DNA from: Siphonodentalium dalli
Lineage: Eukaryota > Mollusca > Scaphopoda > Gadilida > Siphonodentaliidae
Length of the DNA stretch: 64,000 bases
Direction: 5' to 3'
Assembly: GCA_032622095.1 (NCBI GenBank)
Contig: CP136062.1
Span: 131,709,282 to 131,773,281 of the forward strand
This document shows positions 23,480-32,914 of this stretch, piece by piece. Numbering within the stretch: the stretch's first letter is position 1; every line of letters starts with the position of its first letter. Below the pieces are notes generated by a model. That model did no database searches. It was not told the origin of the DNA and saw nothing but the letters and a program-made list of their open reading frames with translations. The position numbers were made by a program, and so were the translations under genes.

Positions 23480-24090
23480 AACTTGAAAGAACAGTTTAGA
23501 GTAGGCCTACTCCCTTTATCCAAGATTCATGCTGGCTGTGAAAGACCGATGGGATTATTTTAGCCCGATCGGTATATTTTAGCCCGATCGGGCTATTATT
23601 GATTGATCGGTGGTTCACCCAGACCTGTAGGATATGCGCACTATAGGATATAGATAAGGCGTTTAATGTATGGGAGGCCTATTTCACTTGAAAGAACAAT
23701 TTATAGTAGGCCTACTCCCTTTATCCAAGATTCAGGCTGGCTGTGAAAGACCGATCGGTCTATTTTAGCCCGATCAGTCTATTTTAGCCCGATCGGGCTA
23801 TTATTGATTGATCGGTGGTTCACCCAGACCTGTAGGGTATGTGCGCTATAGTATATAGATAAGGCGTTTCATGTATGGGAGGCCTATTTCACTTGAAAGA
23901 ACAATTTATAGTAGGCCTACTCCCTTTATCCAAGATTCAGGCTGGCTGTGAAAGACCGATCGGTCTATTTTAGCCCGATCAGTCTATTTTAGCCAGATCG
24001 GGCTATTATTGATTGATCGGTGGTTCACCCAGACCTGTAGGATATACGCGCTATAGCATATAGATACGGCATTTCATGTATGGGATACCC
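23480..24090. repeat. Three-copy 205-bp tandem repeat
   Basis: Units start at 23480, 23685 and 23890 (ACTTGAAAGAACA). Each contains two or three short GATCGGGC-type words (AGCCCGATCGGGCTA) inside TATTTTAGCCCGATC phrases. Identity is high. The last unit runs into the CTTAAG domain. Confidence 0.85.
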
Positions 24091-25330
24091 ATTTCACATT
24101 TATTATTCATTTACATGTACGATCAAGCGGAAATATTTCGCAAAATAACATCTATCATTTGCGCTTCAGTGTAAATCATTTGCGCAAATAAAAATTAATA
24201 TGCATTGATATCACCCCCCTGAATTAATTTTAAATGGCACAGACCCACCATGTGAGGGAAGCACCCCCCCCCCCCCCCCAGTAACCCCAATATCTCTTTT
24301 ATGACCATGGAAATGGTAGAGATATGTGCAGGATATATCTCTTTTATAAAATATACTAGATCTCTGGGATGGAGACACAAATTCTTGGGGACAGGGATGC
24401 TGATAATATGAAAATTGGGGTTTTCCCCAATTTCAAGTCAATAAGTACACCATATGAGGGAAGCGAGTCCCCAGTAACCCCGAATTCCATATTTATGTCC
24501 ATGGAAATGGTATATATCTGTGTAGGAGATGTCCCTTTAATAAAATATACTAGAGCTCTGGGAGTGAGGCACCAATTCTTGGGACACCAGGGACAGAGAT
24601 GCTGATATATGCATATGGAAATATTTTTTCTTCAATGTTTCAGTATTATATGGGGCTACTACTATGGGTCCATGATAATATACTATGAGATGGACTCTAT
24701 CATTCACAATCAGAGGGAAGTAAGGGAGTGTTAGGTATTTGCGCTTAAGCGCAAATATATTGATAGACATATACTTGCGCTTAAGCGCAAATGATTCATT
24801 TTCACATTTTATATTAACTAATTGCATTTAAGCGTAAATCAGTTACGCTTAATGTAATCATTTACACTTAAGCATAATTGACTTATGCGTTAACATAATA
24901 CATTGGAATTATATTAAGAGCAATAATTTCATCGGCTGTCTTACCTTATATGTATATTTGTATAATCTGATGTATGTTAACTTACTGGCATTAGTAATGT
25001 GGTTGCATCCATTTTGAGTATGTGGAGTTCAATGGGGGTGTATATGAATTACGGTTAAGCGCAACTCATTTACGCTTAAGTGGATTTCATTTACACTTAA
25101 GCAAATACATGTACCTATCTCCAACTGGTTTCCTCAGTCTGAACATCCATCTTAGTATGGGATCTGGGTGGAGTCCTCACCTATGTTTGAGTAATGTTTT
25201 ATGGCCTGAGTTAATTTGAGTTTAGAGCAAATCACATGGGAGTCTTTTTTACATTTATTATTTATTTGCATACAAATATTTGCGCTTAAGCATAAAGCAA
25301 TTGCGCTTACTTAGTGCAAATACACAACAC
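24091..25330. repeat. CTTAAG palindrome domain 2
   Basis: Repeats the organisation of 8411-10735: CCATGG-centred units near 24300 and 24490 with the same GGGACAGAGATGCTGATA phrases, followed by CTTAAG palindromes. Centres at about 24829, 24847 and 24867 again step by about 20 bp. Exact TTGCGCTTAAGCGCAAAT words occur near 24740 and 24775. Confidence 0.75.
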
Positions 25331-26285
25331 TTCTTTACTTCCATCCAATTTTAACTGTCAATGATTGAGTCCATCTTATGGTATATTTATTTGGGCCTAT
25401 ATAAACTCAAAAATTGAAGAAAACATAATTCCATATGGATATCTACATGTATATCACTATCGCTGTCCCAAAAAAATACGGTCTGTACTAGAATAGTGAA
25501 TAGCAATATGGCACACATGTAGCATTGCACAGGCAATTAAACAGTTTGAAATACACATGTAAGACAACTCTTTCTGCACGAGACTGTACCTGCTGTAGTT
25601 CGATCATAAAATCGGTCAACGATCTGCAACGATTACAAATTTCTATAAATAGTAACATTTTCAACTGTTACCGTTGTTCATTGCTCGATCATGACCACTT
25701 TGATTATAATTCTTTCATAACTCGGTCAATGTTCTTCCGTTGGTGATTTCAGGCAATAATTCCTTTTATATCCCTTCCATTCGAATTGACTATACCGCTT
25801 GTTTTTCGTTTTATTAAGCTGATGTTACGGCAACAGTTACGCTATTCCAGCAAACGGCCTCCCTCCACGGAAGCTATTTTCTGAGAACGAAAGCCGACTC
25901 AATCCCGACTAAGTCGGAAGTGTTCGGGTGTTTCCGCGACTGCACACGACAACTCGTTAGTGTAGGTATATATTTTGTGGTCGTGTTAGATTTTGGTGTT
26001 GGTTACCCAATTTTACAAAAATGTATTTTGTGCACCCATACTGGCCTTTTGTGAGTTATAGAATTTATCCCATTTCTTTGAATTATGTTGCCAATAAACA
26101 CGCATTTATGATAACGAGGCAGGAATAATAGTTTTAAAGATCATGCACCATGTGGTCAGTTGAAAGATTTTGTTATCAAATGTGTGCTGAATACACAGAG
26201 AAGGTAAGGTGGGTACCAAAACACTTGTAAGCTGGGTACCCATCGCACCAAAATGTAGTGACAATTAATGACACCTTCAGCTTTA
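25331..26285. other. No feature recognised
   Basis: No supported gene. A somewhat GC-richer patch at 25840-25970 could be a promoter or leader, but nothing specific shows this. Confidence 0.35.
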
Positions 26286-26289
26286 TTAA

Positions 26290-26675
26290 AGGTACTCAAT
26301 CCACTTCGATGGTCCCCATATTCAACAACAACATTTTTTGAAATGCCACTTCAGTTATCATAATTGATTAAATGCCCAAAAATAATGCTGACCATTTTGT
26401 TCAACAAAATTTGGCCAGTTTGTCAAATATCTGACACACAAAAGCCACTTGGATGTTAGAGTTATCCATCTTCATCCGCAGTTTGGTTCGGGCCGTCTTC
26501 TCATCGACTTTTTACCAGGCCACTAAAAAGTACTGATGGTGAAATATAATAGATTTCAAAAATTAATATCTGATCACTCTGACTCTGGGTGGGTTCCTGG
26601 ACTCGAATAAAATATTTTTTACCCTGAAGCCTAAGAAATATTAATTTGCGAACGTTTGTTCTGATTATGCATCTT
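26290..26675. mobile_element. TTAA foldback MITE, variant (386 bp)
   Basis: TTAA at 26286-26289 and 26676-26679. Starts AGGTACTCAATCC and ends GATTATGCATCTT. Shares the TCGAATAAAATATTTTTTACC core with the 469-bp elements but is shorter and diverged. Confidence 0.75.
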
Positions 26676-26679
26676 TTAA

Positions 26680-27185
26680 TGTTATTATGAGAGCCAGCAA
26701 TCCCATGGCAAATTGCCAGAAATTATAGCCAAAATTATGAGCAAGGTGTTTATGGGACCAGTCAATGCATGGAAATTTCTTGTTTTCATAGTGAGGTTAG
26801 ACTCCTGCGAATCACAATTATTTTGTTGAATCAAACATTGAAAGCAAGCAGTTAAACACCCTCCCCCTCCCAGATGTAGGCCTACATGTAGCTTCCATCC
26901 ATAGTTTAAAATATCATGGTACATGTACATCATCAATAAATCACTCCAATTGTCAATGTTTGCATATTTTCTTGAGTGATCATTTATTAATGTACAACAC
27001 TATTTCGTCCCCCCCCCCCCCCCAATCCATTGGAATTTTTTTTCTCTTTCATCTTATCGTTTGCATTTCTTTTCATTAAATTGTTTAATTTTGTTATCAA
27101 ATTTATTTTCAAGTTATGAAACATGGATATATGGTTTTATAATGGGTAAAGAATATTGTACATATAAAGCACTGTATAAAGAAGA
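26680..27185. other. No feature recognised; one poly-C tract
   Basis: AT-rich sequence with a poly-C run near 27009-27023. No gene seen. Confidence 0.4.
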
Positions 27186-28010
27186 AAAAAATTATTTGGT
27201 AGTAAACTGAATACATCAACATGTACATTTATTTCCTTTTTAGGCTGACTTCGCCTGAAGGAATGGAGTTTGCTTCTAACGTGCCAGATATGTCTTGCAG
27301 CTGCTAACTGTCAAAGGTACTCAATCCGAATTAAAGCTCGCAAATTACTATTTCCTTGGCTTCGGGTGTAAAAAATATTTGATTCGTGTCGAGGAACCCA
27401 CACATCATAGCTAGGAGTGATCAGATATTGATGTTTGAAATCTATTATTTCAATTTTAAATGGCCCAGTAATCTGTCTACCTGAAGAAATTATCTGACCA
27501 GATAGCGGATGGAGATCGATAACTCTAAAATCGAGTCGCTTTTTTGTGTCAGATATTTGACAACTGGCAAAAATCCGTTGAACAAAACGTTGATAAATAA
27601 CAGGTTTTGGGTAATTTTATACTATACTTGACTCTGGTTAACATTATTTTTGGGCAATTAATCGATTCTGATAACTGAAGTGGCAATTCAAATTTTTTTG
27701 TTGTTGTTGGAATCTGATGATATGGGGACTGTCGAATCGGATTGACTACCTTTAACCTCAGGTATATTCCATTCTGCAACTGATGTATCAGAAAAGGCAT
27801 TCTTAATAGTTAAAAAATAAGAAAACAATAATTTGGTAGTAAACTCAATACATCAACATGTACATTTATTTCATTTTTAGGCTGACTTTGCCTGAAGGAA
27901 TGAAGGATTGGAGTTTGCTTCTAGAATGCCAGATATGGCTTGCTGCTGCTAACTGTTAACCTCAGGTGTATTTCATTCTGCAACTGATGTATCAGAAAAT
28001 GCATTCTTAA
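27186..28010. repeat. Tandem duplication interrupted by mobile elements
   Basis: The segment starting ATTTGGTAGTAAACTGAATA near 27195 repeats near 27832. Copy 1 carries a 437-bp TTAA element where copy 2 has a plain TTAA. Copy 2 carries the 584-bp TTAA element at 28011 where copy 1 has a plain TTAA near 27807. Each copy thus preserves the empty site of the other's insertion. The segment contains a pyrimidine-rich stretch plus AG that looks like a splice acceptor, but no exon is supported. Confidence 0.75.
27315..27751. mobile_element. TTAA foldback MITE, variant (437 bp)
   Basis: Starts AGGTACTCAATCCG and ends GGATTGACTACCT. The right flank is TTAA at 27752-27755 and the left flank is a decayed TCAA at 27311-27314. 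The empty site is seen in the neighbouring tandem copy near 27957. Same family as the 469-bp elements. Confidence 0.8.
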
Positions 28011-28320
28011 AGGGGTACTGTACGCCATTTTCAATAAATTCCCGGTGATAACAACGATCTATTATCGATACTATATAGAAATATAAGTAATTTGAGTCGA
28101 AGATGTATTCTGTAAACGCTCAGGCTATCTTAAAATTTAATAATTTAAAAGTTAATAATTTAATATAAATTGATTTTATGGCTCCAGCCATAAAATGGCG
28201 TCTCTTAAAATTCGAATTTCCGTGTACAAAACGTAATCAAATTATAATTGAGGGATACTGGATTAGGAAAACAATTGCACACACGATCGTTTGAAACATT
28301 ATGCTTATACGGGGAGAAAA

Positions 28321-28326
28321 CCCAAG
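28321..28326. other. Left target-site duplication of palindrome A
   Basis: CCCAAG directly before the terminal AGAAGAATAGC. Identical to 36640-36645. Both lie inside the 584-bp element, which becomes continuous when the insert is removed. Confidence 0.9.
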
Positions 28327-28353
28327 AGAAGAATAGCTGGCTCGTTAGCCTCA

Positions 28354-28570
28354 CATCTAAAAATAGAATCTTTGGGGTCTAAAATTGGTTGTACTAAAAT
28401 ATTCCCAAAATATCAAAAACCCAAAAATTATTTTTCCAAATAAAATTTCAAAACTTCCAAAATTTATTTTTTCCAAAAAATTTAAAAACTTCCAAAAAAT
28501 TTCAAAACCCTAAAATTTCCAAACTTCCAAATTATCAAAACCCTCAAAATTATTTCTCTAAAAAAAGTTT
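28354..28570. repeat. Subterminal block A, left outer copy
   Basis: CATCTAAAAATAGAATCTTT followed by short AAACTTCCAAAAATTT-type tandem words. The same block appears near the centre at 32153 in the same orientation, and mirrored at both corresponding places on the right. Confidence 0.8.
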
Positions 28571-29481
28571 AAATAAAAAATTTATAACGAGTTTATCGGT
28601 TTCTGATAATCTCGATATTAAAAAATATCGAATGTTAAATTATTTGCGTGTAATATCTTTCGTTATTTTTTTGTTCAAATATTTTTCATGAATTTATTAA
28701 TCGATGTTTAGAAATAGCTTTATTGGACATTGTGACCAACGATATGAATGCATACATTCCAGTGTTTAACGGACGCAGTTCATATAATTGTCATACCTGA
28801 AAATAGACACCATTACTTTTTACATAAATAATAAAGAGCGTTTATTCTTTACTTATCTCTATATGAAGTTATTGAGTATATGACAGGCGTGTATTTTCGT
28901 CAATTATTGGAAGTATTGAAATGTACTATGTTGAATCCCTAACGGTCGAAAATTGTAAGGCGAAATTACAACCCCCCAGAATGAACTGTCATATTGAATG
29001 AATGATGATTTAATCTCAGCCATTTTTACATGGAACATGAGCGATGTACACTCAATCACACACGCCACATTGGTGTTAACAATGTGTCTTTCACACCTTT
29101 GCTTTACCAAATGAATTCTATTATTTCCCCGGTCACAGCTATATGGTATTCAGAAAACATATCGATTTAATGTCTGAACAAAACGAGTTAGTATCAATTA
29201 AGGTTGATAAACTGTGTCATTCACGCGATAATTAGTTATCCATAAAACATGCATACATATTAAGTCAGGTCGTGAGACACTCAATTATACAAATTGCTTT
29301 GATGACATTGTTATAACAACATTACGTAATAACCCCTTATCACTCCATTCACACTTACGACCATTTTGTATGCCGAAAACTACAGGTAGCACCGATGATG
29401 TAACATTATATCACTGCTATTGTACCAATGATAAATTCAGACATGTTCCATGTTTAGAAAATACATAATGTGCAGGTTAAG

Positions 29482-29552
29482 CCACAACAACAACAACAAC
29501 AACATCCTGCTTTCATGATCCAATGGCCAATGCCCATGAAGATTTTATTTCC
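29482..29552 (+). pseudogene. Relic fragment of the ATPase gene, left arm
   Basis: CAA repeats followed by ACATCCTGCTTTCATGATCC and CATGAAGATTTTATTT match the gene region around codons 86-110, just after the glutamine tract. It runs opposite to the intact gene in the same arm and breaks abruptly into a family M MITE fragment. About 70 bp survive. It is too short to code and reads as a remnant of an earlier inverted second copy. Confidence 0.75.
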
Positions 29553-29640
29553 GATGCAAGTCATATTTCCGACTAACTCCTGAAAAGTTACCTATAATTC
29601 TGCTGTGGTTAAGCAGTCCATTATTTAGGGCATACCTGTA
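29553..29640. mobile_element. Family M MITE half inside palindrome A, left
   Basis: TCATATTTCCGACTAACTCC through GGGCATACCTGTA matches the right half of the family M MITE. It is joined directly to the ATPase relic and mirrored at 35322-35398. Confidence 0.65.
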
Positions 29641-29802
29641 TGTAGGCCTACCAGTGGATGAATAGTCTGCCGGAGAAGTACTGTGTAGACAGGTCTTGTC
29701 GGTAAGAGAGTCAGCCGAGAAATGAAGGCTCGGCTATTAAAACATAGTAATGCGATAGCGAACATCAAACGAGTCTGCGCACGCATATCTGTCAAAGGAT
29801 AC

Positions 29803-29893
29803 AATGGCAGTCATTGGTCAATTTATCCCCGGTGTCAGCTCAGTACAATAGCAGTCATTGGTCAATTTATCCCCGGTGTCAGCTCAGTACACA
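29803..29893. repeat. 44-bp direct duplication in the left arm
   Basis: GCAGTCATTGGTCAATTTAT plus the following CCCCGGTGTCAGCTCAGTAC occurs twice in a row. Mirrored near 35074-35160. Confidence 0.8.
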
Positions 29894-30228
29894 ATCGACA
29901 CGAAGCCGGAGGTCATAATTACTCTTACGAATGAAGAGCGTTGAACATATACGAAATTATTACACGAATGAACTGAAATTTATATTTCACATCTTACCAA
30001 CAACAGATACAGACATGGTCATAGTGTTATATTATCTTACATGTACCCATGCTATGACATACTTAAAGGGGGATAATGCACACACGGAGTGTGGAATGTT
30101 AAAGTGACACGAGGTAAGGGACGTTATGTAATATTGGTGTGTGAATATTAAAGGAGCATTCTCGCTATACAAACCCCCCTCCCCACTTATAGATATATAA
30201 CGAAGACGAGAATAACATGTTGATGAAG

Positions 30229-30234
30229 TTTATT
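30229..30234 (-). promoter_or_regulatory. Polyadenylation signal of left ATPase gene
   Basis: AATAAA on the minus strand a few bases after the stop codon at 30240. The mirror is at 34717-34722. Such a short 3' UTR suits a compact viral-type gene. Confidence 0.6.
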
Positions 30235-30239
30235 GAAAT

Positions 30240-31812
30240 TTAATCATTGTCTGAATCTTCGACCGTTAGATTTACTGCTAAGAGTTTCTTGAATTTTCTC
30301 ATCGCTTCATCTGCAGCCCATTCATTATTATATCCGCGTTTGGTCAGTTTGACCATTTTCTTCATGATCGTGTTATGTATGGGTGATGTTTTCAATCGAT
30401 ACTGGTATTCTATTAATCGTCTATAACTTTTGAGAAACAGAACAAAATCTGTGTCGATGGTATCCTCTTTTCCCGACATGCTCTCATCTCCCGAAATGCT
30501 CTCTTCTTCTTTCACATCATTGGTGACGCGTTTCATCATACTTTTGAATGTGTCCATCTCGTTGACACATCGCGCAGCTTTCTTAAGACCGAATACCGTT
30601 CTACTACCGACGACATTACCATCTTTTGAATCTGATAGCGTTCCCCGTTCATCTTCATCTGTATCTTCTCCGAAGAGAGTTGTTTTTGTCTCGGACATAG
30701 CTCCGTGTTCATCCGGATCCTCAGTTAATTTTCGTTTTAACTTATTTTCTTGACACCAGTTTTTTACGTGTCTCTGAACATCATAATGATCTGCGAACAA
30801 AAGCCCGCATTCATTACAAGGGTACGACATGTCTTCTTGAATGTCTCTGTTTTGATGGTTCTTCTTATTAATTTCATCGAGCTCACCAGGTGGCCGTATG
30901 TCGTTAGTATAGTCATTATGTTGACCCTGGGGCGCAATATAATTATATGTTATGCCCTTCTGCTGACCGGGGAGTTCTCTGTCATCGTATTTCATCGCAT
31001 TCTGTTGACCCTGGGTCTCAGTGTCTTTTGTATGTTTTTTCATCCCATTCTGTTCATCTGGGTGTTCTCTGTCTTTTTGGAGATTATATTTCATGCCATT
31101 CCATTCACCCCTATGTTGGTTCGTGTCCTCTTTTAGTACATTCTGTCGCAGACGTAATGCGTCCGGTGTTGCGGCTTTTAAATCCACCAGTAGGTAACCG
31201 TACGGTTCACTCGTCGCTTCCGAAAACTCTCGAACCATACGCTGAGGACATTCAGGATACATCTGTCTTGATAATGTTGAAATTAATCCCTTGTCGATTG
31301 GGTTATTGAACAATACCAAATATTGACAATTTCGTCGTTGCGTTGGATCTTTGTTGTAGTAGAAATTCTGGTTCAAACTTATCAAAGATAAGTTCAAATG
31401 GTGACTTCCTTCGGAATGCAAATCATTAACTCTCTGGTCTTTTGATGAAGTTTGCATCAAGTCATCGAGTATAACTAGATTTTTATACCGGGGGTTGATA
31501 AGAGAATCCAAGTTTGCTGGTATTCCTCGTATAAAGTTGACCTGAGGGGTGACTGTATACTTTAATTCGTCATATAGGGGCTGCCAATATTTATAAAACC
31601 ATATTATTCTGTCAGGTGCGGGTGATATTTTTGAGGCAGACTTTTGTAGCAAGGTTTTCACGAAGTATGTCTTACCACAAGATGTAGGTCCACTTACACA
31701 TGCCGTGAATGGATGCTTGAAAATAAAATCTTCATGGACATTGGCCATTGGATCATTAAAGCAGGATGTTATGTCGCTTGGTGGCTGTTGTTGTTGTTGT
31801 TGTTGTTGGTGG

Positions 31813-31851
<39 letters not shown>

Positions 31852-32048
31852 GGCTGATGATACTGTTGTTGTTGTTGTTGTTGTGGCTGATGATACTGCT
31901 GCCTGTTGCTGCTACTGTCTGTTGCTGTTGCATGGTGCTGCTGCTGTGGTTGTCGGTTAACAAACTCAGTGTGCTTATATTGTACATGTCTTATCAAATC
32001 ATGGTTCCGCACATACCCCCTAGAGCAAATTGAACACTGGTGCTTCAT
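30240..32048 (-). CDS. C2H2/C2HC-finger packaging ATPase (A32/FtsK-like), left copy, 602 aa
   Basis: By family, this is an ATPase that pumps viral or virus-like DNA into a capsid. The start is the only ATG before the N-terminal finger. Residues 5-26 form a C2H2 finger (C5, C8, H21, H26). Residues about 34-88 are glutamine/histidine-rich, with runs of 7, 12 and 8 Q. The ATPase core starts about 107. Walker A is GPTSCGKT at 120-127 and Walker B is LVILDD at 191-196. GSHH at 214-217 and the SLISLNQNF strand follow, and the core ends at about 305. Residues about 310-400 are five or six degenerate 15-17 residue repeats around a (Q/E)xNGMK word. A C2HC finger follows (C411, C414, H427, C432). The C-terminus is acidic then basic. 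The core resembles the A32-like ATPases found in Polinton/adintovirus-type elements of invertebrates. The fingers and Q tract are additions. No partner gene is present. Confidence 0.85.
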
Positions 32049-32343
32049 TTATACTTGACTAAAATGTCTCGGTATTTCAAAATGTACAAGTCACTCTTTT
32101 TTCTGCATTTTATTTTAGAAAGTTTATCGTCTCTTATAAAAATCGATTATTGCATCTAAAAATAGAATCTTTGGGTCTAAAATTGGTTGTACTAAAATAT
32201 TCCCAAAAACCCAAAACTTCAAAAATTTCAAAAAACTTCAAAAATTTCAAAAAACTTCAAAAATTTCAAAAACTTCAAAAATTTCAAAAATTTCAAAAAC
32301 TTCAAAAAACTTCAAAAATTTCTAAAACTTCAAAAATAAGACC

Positions 32344-32381
<38 letters not shown>

Positions 32382-32914
32382 AATGCCGGTATTTGCCGCC
32401 GGCGGCGGCGGCGGCATTGCGGTAATGCCGGTATTTGCCGGCGGCGGCGGCGGCATTGCAGTATTTTACTGCGGGGTCCGTCGGCGGCGGACCCCGGCGG
32501 CGGCTGCGGCACCGCCGCCGCCGCAGTAAAATACCGCAATGCCGCCGCCGCCGGCGGCAAATACCGGCATTACCGCAATGCCGCCGCCGCCGCCGCCGCC
32601 GGCAAATACCGGCATTACCGCAATGCCGCCGCCGCCGCCGCCGCCGGGGTCTTATTTTTGAAGTTTTTGAAATTTTTGAAATTTTTGAAGTTTTTGAAAT
32701 TTTTGAAGTTTTTTGAAATTTTTGAAGTTTTTTGAAATTTTTGAAGTTTTGGGTTTTTGGGAATATTTTAGTACAACCAATTTTAGACCCAAAGATTCTA
32801 TTTTTAGATGCAATAATCGATTTTTATAAGAGACGATAAACTTTCTAAAATAAAATGCAGAAAAAAGAGTGACTTGTACATTTTGAAATACCGAGACATT
32901 TTAGTCAAGTATAA
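32049..32914. promoter_or_regulatory. Shared centre between the divergent ATPase genes
   Basis: Both genes start outward from this 866-bp interval, so any promoters must lie here. It holds inverted copies of block A (32153 onward, and ending 32810), tandem AAACTTCAAAAATTTC words, and a CGG/CCG core. A TATAAATG string precedes each start codon, but it overlaps the start and is too close to act as a TATA box. No other promoter motif is identified. Confidence 0.5.
32340..32650. repeat. CGG/CCG hairpin core at the palindrome centre
   Basis: Runs of CGG on the left and CCG on the right, with TAATGCCGGTATTTGCCG words repeated on both sides. Together they make nested hairpins around about 32483. 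It is sharply GC-rich in an AT-rich window. Small asymmetries near the middle (32470-32525) show the centre is not a perfect mirror. Confidence 0.85.

Noticed and set aside
23480-24090. CRISPR-like array
   Set aside because: Three 205-bp direct units without spacers in a eukaryotic repeat context. This is an ordinary tandem repeat.
27240-27312. Duplicated terminal exons after TTTTTAG acceptor-like sites
   Set aside because: The two copies do not keep the same reading frame, so coding selection is unlikely.
30430-31309. Plus-strand frames of 107-128 codons opposite the left ATPase gene
   Set aside because: They are antisense shadows of the ATPase gene and recur in mirror at 33642-34521.
31713-32033. 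Leucine- or valine-rich frames over the CAA tract
   Set aside because: They are translations of the triplet repeat in other frames.
32150-32716. Proline/arginine/alanine-rich frames at the palindrome centre
   Set aside because: They are produced by the CGG/CCG and AAACTTC repeats and are not conserved as protein.
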